From contig JAFAFL010000032.1 of assembly GCA_023423535.1 (NCBI GenBank), positions 1 through 64,000 on the forward strand: a stretch of 64,000 bases of DNA. Direction: 5' to 3'. The notes beneath the pieces are model-generated. The model made no database searches, had not been told where the DNA came from, and saw only the letters and a list, made by a program, of their open reading frames with translations. Within the stretch, counting starts at the first letter, position 1. Each line of letters begins with the position of its first letter. This DNA comes from Pseudomonadota bacterium. Lineage in GTDB: Bacteria; Myxococcota; Myxococcia; Myxococcales; Myxococcaceae. The position numbers and the translations under genes are program-made. This document shows, one piece after another, positions 25,893 through 33,954 of the stretch.

Positions 25893-27227
25893 GTGTCACT
25901 CGTTGATCCGCTCCTTCGGCGCGCTGCGCTGCGGGTGCTTCGAAGTGCGTTGTTCGCCGTCGCGTTGTCGTTGCCGCTGATCGCCTCCGCGCAGGAACCC
26001 GACGGGGACATCTCCGATGAGGAGCGCCGTGCCCTGGAGGAGGCGCTGGGGAGGGACGCGGAGGAGGCCGCGAAGACGCAGGCGCGTCCGGGGACGGGCG
26101 ACGCGCAGGGCTCGACGAGCGGCGTGAGCGCGGGCGACGCGCGGACCGGAGCAGGCGGGCTCGTCGGTGCGTTGCAGTCGATGAACCCGGACCTCTCCTT
26201 CGTGGCGGACGTGGCGCTCGCGTGGTTCAGCGCGGAGGCGCCGCTCGCGGGAGGCGCGCACGATCCGGCGCGAACCGGCTTCACGCTGCAGCAGCTCGAG
26301 CTGTCGGTGGGGCAGGCGGTGGATCCCTACTTCCGCTTCGACGCGAACCTCGTCTTCAGCCAGTTCGGGGTGGAGATCGAAGAGGCCTACGCGACGACGC
26401 TCGCGCTGCCGCACCGCACGCAGTTGCGCATCGGTCAATTCCTCACCCGCTTCGGCCGCATCAACGGGACGCACCCGCACGCGTGGCACTTCGTCGATCA
26501 GCCCTTCGCCATCACCCGCGTCTTCGGCGGCGAGTCGAACCGCGGCCTGGGCATGGAGGGCTCGTGGCTCGCGCCGCTGCCCTGGTACGTGGAGGTCATC
26601 GGTTCGGTCACCGACGCAGGCGGCGGCGCCACCGCACGCAGCTTCATGGGAGGCGGCGACTTCAGGGTGACCTCTCCGCTCGACTTCCAGTTCACCGGCG
26701 CGGTGAAGCAGTTCTTCCCCTTCGGCGACGACGTGTCGCTGCTGTGGGGGCTCTCCGCCGCGAACGGCCCGAACGCGAGCGGCCCGGGCAACCGCACGGA
26801 TGTGTGGGGCACGGACCTCTACCTGAAGTACCGGCCCATCTCGCGCGCGGCGGACAGCACGGTCGTCTCGCTGCAGGCCGAGGCGCTCTACCGGCGCAGG
26901 CAGGTGCCACGCGACGTGCTGGAGGATGTGAGCGGCTACGCGCAGCTCTTCTACGGGTTCGATCACCGCTGGGGAGTCGCCGCGCGCTACGAGCTGGGGA
27001 CGCCGGCGCGAGGACGCGACGGAGGCATGGCGAGGGACCCGCTCGATCCGGAGTGGACGGGCGCTCGTCACCGCGCCGCGGCGAACGTGACGATGTGGCC
27101 CACCGAGTTCAGCCGCGTACGCCTGCAGGGGAACCTCGACCGGCCCACCTGGCGCGAGAAGCCCGAGTGGTCGGTGGCCCTCAACTTCGAGTTCTCCGTC
27201 GGCGCGCACGGCGCGCACGCGTTCTGA
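25893..27227 (+). CDS. Outer-membrane beta-barrel, zinc-cluster type
   Basis: 444 aa from GTG, with a Sec signal peptide (cleavage near IASAQ, about residue 32), a short helical region, then alternating amphipathic beta strands to a C-terminal aromatic residue (HAF), the usual outer-membrane barrel end. Motifs such as DPYFRFDANL, EEAYATTLALPH and FLTRFGRINGTHPHAWHFVDQP resemble a family annotated as zinc-regulated outer-membrane receptor, but no TonB box or plug is visible, so a porin-like channel is more likely. It is 10 bp upstream of a lipoprotein gene in an operon that continues to the ZnuA homologue, suggesting metal entry across the outer membrane. Confidence 0.78.
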   Translation: MSLVDPLLRRAALRVLRSALFAVALSLPLIASAQEPDGDISDEERRALEEALGRDAEEAAKTQARPGTGDAQGSTSGVSAGDARTGAGGLVGALQSMNPDLSFVADVALAWFSAEAPLAGGAHDPARTGFTLQQLELSVGQAVDPYFRFDANLVFSQFGVEIEEAYATTLALPHRTQLRIGQFLTRFGRINGTHPHAWHFVDQPFAITRVFGGESNRGLGMEGSWLAPLPWYVEVIGSVTDAGGGATARSFMGGGDFRVTSPLDFQFTGAVKQFFPFGDDVSLLWGLSAANGPNASGPGNRTDVWGTDLYLKYRPISRAADSTVVSLQAEALYRRRQVPRDVLEDVSGYAQLFYGFDHRWGVAARYELGTPARGRDGGMARDPLDPEWTGARHRAAANVTMWPTEFSRVRLQGNLDRPTWREKPEWSVALNFEFSVGAHGAHAF

Positions 27228-27237
27228 GGAGAGGGCG

Positions 27238-28062
27238 ATGACTTCGTTTTCGTGGACCGCAGCTCTCTGCGCGGCGGTGCTGTTGTCCGGCTGCGCGTTC
27301 GGACCCGGCAGTCCCTTCGGTGAAGTGAAGGGAGATCTCGACGCGCGCTACACGGTGCCCGCCGAGCGCGAGCGGCCCGAGGGCTTCGCGCGACTGGCGT
27401 CCGACTACGAGCTTCGCATCGACGCGGCGACGCTGCGGATCGAGAGCGTGGAGCTGCGCACGTTGCAGGGCGTTGCGGGTGGAGGCGGTGGTGCCGGTGC
27501 AGCGTTCGATCCCGCGAACCCGCCGCCGGGCTACTCGCTCTGTCACGGTGGTCACTGCCACCGGTCCGACGGAGCGCTGGTGCCGTACGCGGAGGTCGAA
27601 GCGGAGCTGGCGAGCGGTGGCGCGGTCTCCGAGGCCGCGGTGGTGCGCTTCCCCATCGCGCGCACGGTGGACCTGCTGGAGGGACTGACGCTTTCTCTGG
27701 ACGGCTCCTGCGAGCCGGACTGCGATCTCGAAAGAGGAGTGATCTCCTCCGCTTTCGGACGGGTCAGTGCGCTGCGAATCGAGGGCGTCGTGCGCGACGG
27801 CCGGCCGCAGCCTCGCATCGAGGGACTGCAGCCGTTCGTGCTGGAGGTGGACGCGCTGACGATGCGCGCGCCGCTGGAGCTGGAGCTGAACCGCGACGAG
27901 CCACCGAGGGTGGCGTTGCGGCTGAACTTTCATCCGTCGCCGCGGAGCTTCGACACCGCGGACTGGGCGACGGACATCGGACTGACCGGGGAGAGTCGGG
28001 ACGAGGTGATGGAGCGGCTGGCGACCCAGCTGCTCTCGGTGGAGATCTCCCGTTCACGATGA
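27238..28062 (+). CDS. Lipoprotein with CHGGHCH metal-binding-like motif
   Basis: 274 aa. Lipobox LSGC at about residue 19. The mature part seems all-beta. YSLCHGGHCH near residue 100 places two Cys and two or three His close together, and DGSCEPDCDLE near 160 adds two Cys. These look like metal ligands and not random composition. No named family. It is preceded by a GAGG RBS and overlaps the next lipoprotein gene by 4 nt. Probably periplasmic, accepting or sensing metal delivered by the barrel; this is inference from context. Confidence 0.78.
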   Translation: MTSFSWTAALCAAVLLSGCAFGPGSPFGEVKGDLDARYTVPAERERPEGFARLASDYELRIDAATLRIESVELRTLQGVAGGGGGAGAAFDPANPPPGYSLCHGGHCHRSDGALVPYAEVEAELASGGAVSEAAVVRFPIARTVDLLEGLTLSLDGSCEPDCDLERGVISSAFGRVSALRIEGVVRDGRPQPRIEGLQPFVLEVDALTMRAPLELELNRDEPPRVALRLNFHPSPRSFDTADWATDIGLTGESRDEVMERLATQLLSVEISRSR

Positions 28063-28559
28063 GGACGCACACGATGACGAATGCATGGATGAAGTGGATG
28101 GGCGCGGCAGTGGCGGCGGCGGCGCTGGCGGTAGCCGGTTGCGGAGACGACCACGGCGAGCACGACGCAGACGAGGAGCTCTGCACGCACCTGAAGGGCG
28201 GCGAGTCGCGCGCGGTGACGGCGACGGCGGAGGACACGGGCGCGCCGGAGATCGGCAGCGACCACACGCGGTACGAGATCTCGCTGCCCGAGGCGAACGG
28301 CCAGCGCGCGGGCCGGGTGACCTTCGTCGTGGATCACGGCGGCGAGTTCATCTTCGGCCTCAGCCGGGACGTGCCGATGCAGCTCCTTCCGGCGGCAGGC
28401 GGGGAGACGCCGGCCACGACGAAGGCGAGCTCGGAGGCCTGCTCGGAGCTGGCGGTGAAGCACACGGTGGACCTCACCGTCGGGACGTACGTGGTGCGCT
28501 TCGGCCCCACGAGCGAGCAGACGGTGAACGTGGTGGTCGAGCACGAGTCGCACGAGTAG
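28059..28559 (+). CDS. His/Asp-rich small lipoprotein of the metal cluster
   Basis: 166 aa; ATG 28059 lies in a 4-nt overlap with the previous stop, and a second ATG at 28074 is also possible. The lipobox VAGC is followed at once by GDDHGEHDADEE, a cluster of acidic and His residues suited to metal binding, and the protein ends in EHESHE. The core looks like a single beta-sandwich domain of unknown family. It sits 40 bp before the ZnuA homologue and probably hands metal to it. Confidence 0.78.
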   Translation: MRTHTMTNAWMKWMGAAVAAAALAVAGCGDDHGEHDADEELCTHLKGGESRAVTATAEDTGAPEIGSDHTRYEISLPEANGQRAGRVTFVVDHGGEFIFGLSRDVPMQLLPAAGGETPATTKASSEACSELAVKHTVDLTVGTYVVRFGPTSEQTVNVVVEHESHE

Positions 28560-28598
28560 CGCACGGGTGTACGGAGCTGTAGGAGCGGAGGCAGGACG

Positions 28599-29537
28599 AT
28601 GACGGGTCGAACGAGTCTGACGCGCGGGCTGCTGCTGGCGGCGCTGTGCCTGGGCGGTGTGGCAGCGGCGAAGGTGACGGTGGTGGCGAGCGTGCCGGAC
28701 CTCGGTGCGCTGGCGAGGGAGGTGGGCGGTGACGACGTGGAGGTGCGGGTGCTGGCGCGCTCCACCCAGGACCCGCACTTCGTGGACGGCCGGTTGAACC
28801 TCGTGCTCGACATGTCGAAGGCCGACCTGCTCGTCTTCAACGGGCTCGGCCTCGAGGCCGGCTGGCTGCCGGTGCTGATGACCAACGCGCGCAACGCGAA
28901 GATCCAGCCCGGCCAGCCGGGGCACCTCGATGCCTCCACGCTGGTGACGCTGATCGACGTGCCGCAGGGAAAGGTGGACCGCTCCATGGGCGACATCCAC
29001 CCGGGCGGCAACCCTCACTACACGCACGATCCGCGCAACGGCGTGAAGGTCGCGCAGGGCATCGCCGAGCGGCTCGCGAAGCTCGATCCGGATCGGGCGG
29101 AGGCGTACCTCGGACGGGCGAAGGCGTTCGAAGAGGCGATGAACGCGCGCATCGCACAGTGGCAGCAGCGTCTCTCGAAGTTCGAGGGCGCGCCGGTGGT
29201 CACCTACCACCGCAGCTGGGGCTACTTCACGCGCTTCGCCGGTTTGAAGGAGGTCGCGTACGTGGAGCCGAAGCCGGGCCTGCCGCCGAACGCGGGACAC
29301 GTGTCGCAGGTGCTCGGGGCGATGAAGCGCGAGAAGGTGCGGCTCATCCTGCAGGAGGACTGGTACCAGTCCGCGACGAGCGAGCAACTGGCGAAGCTCA
29401 CCGGCGCCACGCTGGTGCGGGTGCCGGGGCAGACCCGCGAGGGCACGCGCTACGCGGACCACATGGCAGCGCTGATGGACCAGACGGTGCGCGCGCTCGA
29501 GAAGGGCGCGGAGAAGGGCGCGGCGCCGAAGCCATGA
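28599..29537 (+). CDS. znuA: ZnuA-like metal ABC transporter substrate-binding protein
   Basis: 312 aa, periplasmic, with a Sec signal peptide (cleavage about GVAAA). It follows the cluster A-I (zinc/manganese) binding-protein fold. The three metal His are in DPHFVD (about residue 67), NPHYTHDP (about 144) and TYHRSWGYF (about 207). The His/Asp-rich loop of classical ZnuA is absent, though the upstream lipoproteins carry such segments. The cognate ATPase and permease are not downstream but on the opposite strand at 30946-32615. Zinc is the likely cargo; manganese or iron cannot be excluded. Confidence 0.88.
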   Translation: MTGRTSLTRGLLLAALCLGGVAAAKVTVVASVPDLGALAREVGGDDVEVRVLARSTQDPHFVDGRLNLVLDMSKADLLVFNGLGLEAGWLPVLMTNARNAKIQPGQPGHLDASTLVTLIDVPQGKVDRSMGDIHPGGNPHYTHDPRNGVKVAQGIAERLAKLDPDRAEAYLGRAKAFEEAMNARIAQWQQRLSKFEGAPVVTYHRSWGYFTRFAGLKEVAYVEPKPGLPPNAGHVSQVLGAMKREKVRLILQEDWYQSATSEQLAKLTGATLVRVPGQTREGTRYADHMAALMDQTVRALEKGAEKGAAPKP

Positions 29538-29995
29538 AGGGCCAGAACCCGGACTGTCCCTGCGGCTCCGGCGCGCGCTACACGGCCTGCTGCAAGCGCT
29601 TCCACCGCGGAGACGAGCCGGCGGACGCGGTGACGCTGATGCGCTCGCGCTTCTCTGCGTACGCGCTCGGGGAGGCGGAGTACCTCTGGCGGACGCTGCA
29701 TCCGGAGCACCCGGATCGGCAGGACGCCGGTGGAGAGCCTGCGTACCTGGCGTCAGTGCGAGCGTCACGGCGGACGATGCGCTTCGTCCGGCTGCGGGTG
29801 CTCGATCACGACGAGACGCGGGTGCTCTTCCACGCGGAGATCTACGAGGGCGGACGCGAGAAGAGCTTCATGGAGCGCTCGCAGTTCAAGCGCGACGAGC
29901 GCGGCTGGCGCTACCTCTCCGGCGAGCCGCGAGAGCTGAAGGCCGCGGCGCTCGAAGCACGGCGGCCGGCGCCGAAGCTCGAGGACCCGCTGTAG
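29534..29995 (+). CDS. YchJ-like (UPF0225) SEC-C motif protein
   Basis: 153 aa, overlapping the znuA stop by 4 nt (ATGA). The N-terminal CPCGSGARYTACC is a SEC-C zinc-binding motif, followed by the NTF2-like YchJ core (LMRSRFSAYALGEAEYLWRTLHP). E. coli YchJ has a second SEC-C motif at its C terminus; here it is missing and replaced by a short Pro/Ala tail. Zinc-binding cytoplasmic protein of unknown role, co-translated with the zinc-binding protein of the ABC system. Confidence 0.88.
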   Translation: MKGQNPDCPCGSGARYTACCKRFHRGDEPADAVTLMRSRFSAYALGEAEYLWRTLHPEHPDRQDAGGEPAYLASVRASRRTMRFVRLRVLDHDETRVLFHAEIYEGGREKSFMERSQFKRDERGWRYLSGEPRELKAAALEARRPAPKLEDPL

Positions 29996-30072
29996 CGGAC
30001 CGGCGGTGTCGACAGGAAGGCCAGCGGCGGTGCCGCTCCCGGATCGGGCGAGGGCAGAGCAGGGAAAGAGGT

Positions 30073-30507
30073 TCAGGTCTCGTCGGGCAGGTCGAACGCG
30101 CCCGAGGTGACCTCCTGGCGCAGCCGTTCCAGCAGTAGGCGTAGTGCGTGCGCGACAGAGGCCATCTCCGCCGCGGGTGGGCCGGGCTTCCTCGTTCCCG
30201 TGGGAGTCGGATAGCGGTACGCCGTTGCATACGCGCCGAGGCTCACGAACGACTCGAACTCGACGCGCCACCTGTCGTCCTCCGGCAGGTCGTTCAGCAG
30301 GATCTCGAGGCGATGCTCCTTGGTGGCCTGAAGCCCTCGAGCCAGTCGTACTGCCTTCACCAACTTCTCAGCCGCTTGCTGCAGGTGGAAGGCTGCCAGC
30401 CGATTCGCAGGAGGCGCCAGGAGCCGATCGACGGCGACGAGTTCCTGTTCGGCGTCCTCGAGGTAGGCCACCACGACGCGAAGCTCCGGCCGGATCTCAC
30501 CGCTCAT
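30073..30507 (-). CDS. HEPN-domain protein (HepT-like) of an MNT-HEPN pair
   Basis: 144 aa. The helix AAFHLQQAAEKLVKAV and the following KEHRLEILLNDL are the HEPN signature. In HepT toxins an R-x4-6-H motif cuts or is AMPylated; here the nearest Arg-His pair is spaced by seven residues (R-GLQATKE-H), so nuclease activity is uncertain. The gene overlaps the upstream nucleotidyltransferase by 11 nt, the standard arrangement of type VII MntA/HepT toxin-antitoxin systems. Confidence 0.85.
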   Translation of the reverse strand: MSGEIRPELRVVVAYLEDAEQELVAVDRLLAPPANRLAAFHLQQAAEKLVKAVRLARGLQATKEHRLEILLNDLPEDDRWRVEFESFVSLGAYATAYRYPTPTGTRKPGPPAAEMASVAHALRLLLERLRQEVTSGAFDLPDET

Positions 30508-30844
30508 AGACGCGAACACCCTCACTCGTGGCGATCTGCGCGAGGGTTCCGAGGAGCCGTCTCCCACTCTGAAACTCTGACTGCTTCACGGGAAGGACGT
30601 CGACGCGCTGGAGCCGCAGGTCACGAAGCCGTCGCCAGACGGAAGCGAGGTCCAGATCCGCATCTGGCGCCTCATCCGGAATCACCGCGATGAGGTCCCA
30701 GTCACTCGCGCCCGTGAAGTCGCCACGCGCGCGACTGCCGAACAGCCAGATCTCGAGCGGATGAAGTGTCTCAACGATTCTCGAGACGAACTGAGCGGGG
30801 ACCTGGTCTTGCTCAGATGCAGCTGTGCGCGAGCTCGAAGCCAT
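30497..30844 (-). CDS. MNT-type minimal nucleotidyltransferase (MntA-like antitoxin)
   Basis: 115 aa. WLFGSRARGDFTGASDWDL fits the GS-x10-DxD catalytic motif of minimal nucleotidyltransferases. In characterised pairs this enzyme AMPylates and silences the HEPN toxin. It precedes and overlaps the HEPN gene. The ATG at 30844 is chosen because the longer open frame runs back through znuC in a shadow frame. The pair sits between the two halves of the zinc-transport locus. Confidence 0.87.
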   Translation of the reverse strand: MASSSRTAASEQDQVPAQFVSRIVETLHPLEIWLFGSRARGDFTGASDWDLIAVIPDEAPDADLDLASVWRRLRDLRLQRVDVLPVKQSEFQSGRRLLGTLAQIATSEGVRVYER

Positions 30845-30945
30845 CCCTACGCGACTATATGCACGCGCAGCTCTCTGCGCACTCGGCTGCCTGGCTGGTC
30901 GGCTGCAGGGGTGGCGCTTCGTTTCGCGCGCGTCTCCCACCCGCT

Positions 30946-31857
30946 CTAGCGCTCGCGGCGCCGCGTGATGATCCGCACGACCACCGCCACCGGCCAGTAC
31001 GCGGCCGCGCACGCGACCATGGTGGGACCGGTGGGCAGGGACCAGGGAGCGATTTCGGGCGTGAGTGGATCCGGCAGTCCGCTGATGAAGGAGAGGTAGA
31101 AGCCGGCACCCGCGGCCAGCACCGCGCCCGTCACCGAGAGGATGACCACGCCGCGCACCGTCTGCGACACGAGCAGCGCCGCGCCGGTGGGCAGCACGAG
31201 GAAGCCGAACACCGGCAGCGCTCCCACCGCGCGCGTGGCCACCGCGACCGAAAGTCCGATGGCGAGGTGCAACCAGAGGTCGAGCCTCGTCACCGGCAGG
31301 CCCAGCGTGCGCGCCATCTCGCGATCGAAGGAGATGAAGACGAGATCCTTGAAGAGGACGAGCACGGACGCGACGACGACGAAGGCCACCACCAGCAGCT
31401 CGATGAGGTGTTCGCGCCGCACCGCCACGGTGTTGCCGAAGAGGAGGTCGCCCACCTCGTGCGCCTCCTGCACCATGCGCGGGTTGGCGAGGACGATCAG
31501 CGCCAGCGCCGCGGCGGCGAGATAGGCGAACGCGACGACGCTCTCCGGCGTGGTGCGTTGGATGCGCGGGACCCAGGCGAAGGCAGCGGCCACCAGCGCG
31601 GTGACGAGCAGCGCGAGGATGACCGGGTCGAGCCAGAGCGGCGTGTGCTCGTGCGGGTCGTGACCGAAGAGGCTGCCGACGAGGAAGCCCGACGCGACGA
31701 CGAGGCCGGAGACCTGTCCCAGCGCCGCCGACACGAAGGCGATGCGGCGGGTGACGACGAAGAAGCCGAGCATCCCGGAGAGCGCGGCCGCGGCGACCGA
31801 CGCGATGATCGCGCTGCCGAAGAGCTCCCACAGCTCGGCGATGCTCAGCCCGCTCAC
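30946..31857 (-). CDS. znuB: Zinc/manganese ABC transporter permease
   Basis: 303 aa, eight to nine membrane helices, ABC-3 family. The start region VVTRRIAFVSAALGQVSG and the middle motif GALPVFGFLVLPTGAALL match ZnuB-type permeases. A His-rich loop HDPHEHTP lies between helices two and three and may face the periplasm. Its GTG start overlaps the znuC stop by 4 nt. Together with ZnuC and the binding protein encoded at 28599 it would move metal into the cytoplasm. Confidence 0.92.
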   Translation of the reverse strand: MSGLSIAELWELFGSAIIASVAAAALSGMLGFFVVTRRIAFVSAALGQVSGLVVASGFLVGSLFGHDPHEHTPLWLDPVILALLVTALVAAAFAWVPRIQRTTPESVVAFAYLAAAALALIVLANPRMVQEAHEVGDLLFGNTVAVRREHLIELLVVAFVVVASVLVLFKDLVFISFDREMARTLGLPVTRLDLWLHLAIGLSVAVATRAVGALPVFGFLVLPTGAALLVSQTVRGVVILSVTGAVLAAGAGFYLSFISGLPDPLTPEIAPWSLPTGPTMVACAAAYWPVAVVVRIITRRRER

Positions 31858-32615
31858 GGCGCGCCCCCCGAGGTCTCGACGAAGACGACGGTGCGGTCGC
31901 CGCGGCGCTCGATGTGGATCTGCTGCCCGTAGAGCGCGGCGAGGTGCTCGCCCGTGAGGAGCGTGTCGGCCTCACCGTGGCGGAAGAGGCCCCGGTGCCC
32001 GTCGATGAGCGCGACGTGCGTGGCCCACTGCGCGGCGGCGCTGATCTCGTGGGTGACGAACACCACCGGCACGCTCTCCTCGCGCGCGAGCCGCGTGACC
32101 TCGCCGAGCAGCGCGGTCGCGCCGGCGGGATCGAGCTCGGAGGTGAACTCGTCGAGCGCGAGCAGCTCCGGATCCGCGGCCAGCGCACGCGCGAGCAGCA
32201 CCCGCTGGCGCTGACCTCCGCTGAGCGAGCGGAAGAGCTGGCCTGCCTGCAACGCGAGCCCCACCTGCTCGAGCCGGCGCGTCGCCGCGAGGACATCGTC
32301 GCGACCTGCTCTCCGGCCGACGCCGATGCGCCCGAAGCGGCCCTGGAGCACGACCTCGCGCGCGGTGAGCGGGAAGACCGGATCCGCTCGGTGCGCCTGC
32401 GGGACGTAGCCGATGCGCGGTGGAGGCGAGCGCAGCGTGCGCGCACCGGAGAGGGGAGGGAGCAGGCCCACCAGCGTGCGCAGCAGCGTGCTCTTGCCGC
32501 CGCCGTTGGGCCCGAGGAACGCGACCCGCTGGCCCGCGCTCACCGCGAGATCCACCGGTGGCAGCAGCGGCCGGCGGTAGCCGACCTCCACCCTGTCGAG
32601 CCGCACGAGCTCCAC
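31854..32615 (-). CDS. znuC: Zinc/manganese ABC transporter ATPase
   Basis: 253 aa. Walker A GPNGGGKST (about residue 35), Q loop YVPQ, signature LSGGQRQR, Walker B LLALDEFTSELDP and H loop FVTHE are all present. The start is GTG at 32615, 27 bp after the queF stop, so queF-znuC-znuB are probably one transcript. Walker B has DEF where DEP is usual, which should not prevent activity. Confidence 0.93.
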   Translation of the reverse strand: MELVRLDRVEVGYRRPLLPPVDLAVSAGQRVAFLGPNGGGKSTLLRTLVGLLPPLSGARTLRSPPPRIGYVPQAHRADPVFPLTAREVVLQGRFGRIGVGRRAGRDDVLAATRRLEQVGLALQAGQLFRSLSGGQRQRVLLARALAADPELLALDEFTSELDPAGATALLGEVTRLAREESVPVVFVTHEISAAAQWATHVALIDGHRGLFRHGEADTLLTGEHLAALYGQQIHIERRGDRTVVFVETSGGAP

Positions 32616-32642
32616 GTGGCGTGTCCTCTCCGCCTGCCGCCG

Positions 32643-33101
32643 CTAACGGGGCCGGCGCGAGCCCTTCGCGGTCCCCATCGGCTTCACGCTCGGGCGGCGC
32701 GTGGCCTTCGCCGGCGCAGGAGCCGACGCCGGAGCAGCCTTCGCCCCGTTCTTCTCGAACCGCGCGGTGACGATGGTGCCGATCCCGCCGCGCACCCAGA
32801 AGTCGCCCTTCACCTCCATGAAGCGCGGCTGGGTGAGCTTCACCAGGTCGTCGAGGATCCGGTTGGTGACGGCCTCGTGGAAGTGGCCCTCGTCGCGGAA
32901 GGACCAGAGGTAGAGCTTGAGGCTCTTGAGCTCCACGCAGGTCTCGTCGGGCACGTAGCGGATGCTGAAGTGCGCGAAGTCCGGCTGGCCCGTCTTCGGG
33001 CAGAGGCAGGTGAACTCGGGGCAGTCGAAGGCGATCTCGTAGTCGCGCTGCGGTGCGGGGTTGGGAAAGGTGTCCAGCACCTTGCTGGGTCGCGTTGCCA
33101 T
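32643..33101 (-). CDS. queF: NADPH-dependent 7-cyano-7-deazaguanine reductase
   Basis: Reduces preQ0 to preQ1 in queuosine synthesis. About 152 aa, short (type I, YkvM-like) form. The active-site Cys is in CPEFTCLCPKTGQPDFA, and the NADPH-binding motif in ELKSLKLYLWSFRDEGHFHE. The last 40 residues are Ala/Lys/Pro/Arg-rich and unusual for the family, probably disordered. ATG 33101 is chosen; ATG 33113 (four residues longer) is possible. No other queuosine genes are near; it leads directly into znuCB. Confidence 0.95.
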   Translation of the reverse strand: MATRPSKVLDTFPNPAPQRDYEIAFDCPEFTCLCPKTGQPDFAHFSIRYVPDETCVELKSLKLYLWSFRDEGHFHEAVTNRILDDLVKLTQPRFMEVKGDFWVRGGIGTIVTARFEKNGAKAAPASAPAPAKATRRPSVKPMGTAKGSRRPR

Positions 33102-33165
33102 GCGCGGGCTCATAACCCACACCCGCACGGTGCCCAAGGACTCCGCGCTCGGCGCGCGAGGCCCG

Positions 33166-33954
33166 TCAGAGCGCCCGGAAGTCGGCCAGCCGAGCGCCCG
33201 AAGCGGTCACCCACCCACGCGCCTCCTCCGAGGTGAGCGTCCGCAGCTCCGCTTCGCGCTGCGCCGAGTACCCGCTGCGCACGAACTCAGGCGCATGGCC
33301 CGGATGGCACATGAGCTCGGTGACGCCCTCCTCCAGCGCGCCCTCGGAGAGGTGCTCGCGCAGTCGCTCAGGCGTCCAGTACGCCTCCGCGCCCGCATCG
33401 CCGATGAAGTGGTCGTTCGTCGGAATCCCGCGCGCTCGCAGCGTGCTGCGCATCTGGGCATCCGTGGATCGAACCGGCAACACCCGGCCGCCGTGCGCAT
33501 CGCGGGCCTCGCGCGAGCTCAACGCGGTGCAGAGGCCCTCGAGCACGTTCGGATGCCGGTGCAGGTGCTTGTGGACGTCCACGTGCGTCGCCGGCGCGCC
33601 GAGAAGGTCCCGGTGTCGAGCCAGCTGCGCGAGGACCTCCCGCATCACGGCCTCCGGTGGGAGCCGCGCCGCGTTCGCTTCCACCAACTCGTCCGACGTA
33701 TCGAGAAGCCCGGACGGGATCGCGTCCGAGCAGGGCCGCCAGCGCGCGAGGTTGAGGTGCAGTCCCAGCGCGAGCGGTGCGCCACGCTCGCTGCCCAGCG
33801 CCCTCGCCCGATTCGCTGCGTCCTGCGAGTGCGGCCCGTTCACCATGAAGGTGGCGGAGGTGACGATGCCGTCTCGCATCGCCTCGAGGATGCCGCGCGT
33901 CACCGCCGGGTCGTAGCCGAGGTCGTCCGCGTTCACGATGAGCAGGCGCGTCAT
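33166..33954 (-). CDS. YdjC/ChbG-family carbohydrate deacetylase
   Basis: 262 aa. NADDLGY at the N terminus supplies the metal and catalytic Asp; HVDVHKHLHRHP gives the metal His; GLHLNL and CHPGH are further landmarks. The family removes acetyl groups from chito-oligosaccharides or related sugars with a divalent metal. The ATG overlaps the stop of the kinase gene by 4 nt, so both are translated together, which is an unusual pairing. Confidence 0.9.
   Translation of the reverse strand: MTRLLIVNADDLGYDPAVTRGILEAMRDGIVTSATFMVNGPHSQDAANRARALGSERGAPLALGLHLNLARWRPCSDAIPSGLLDTSDELVEANAARLPPEAVMREVLAQLARHRDLLGAPATHVDVHKHLHRHPNVLEGLCTALSSREARDAHGGRVLPVRSTDAQMRSTLRARGIPTNDHFIGDAGAEAYWTPERLREHLSEGALEEGVTELMCHPGHAPEFVRSGYSAQREAELRTLTSEEARGWVTASGARLADFRAL

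Noticed and set aside
30850..30860. TATAGT on the minus strand as promoter of the MNT gene
   Set aside because: It is only about 10 bp from the start codon and has no -35 partner.
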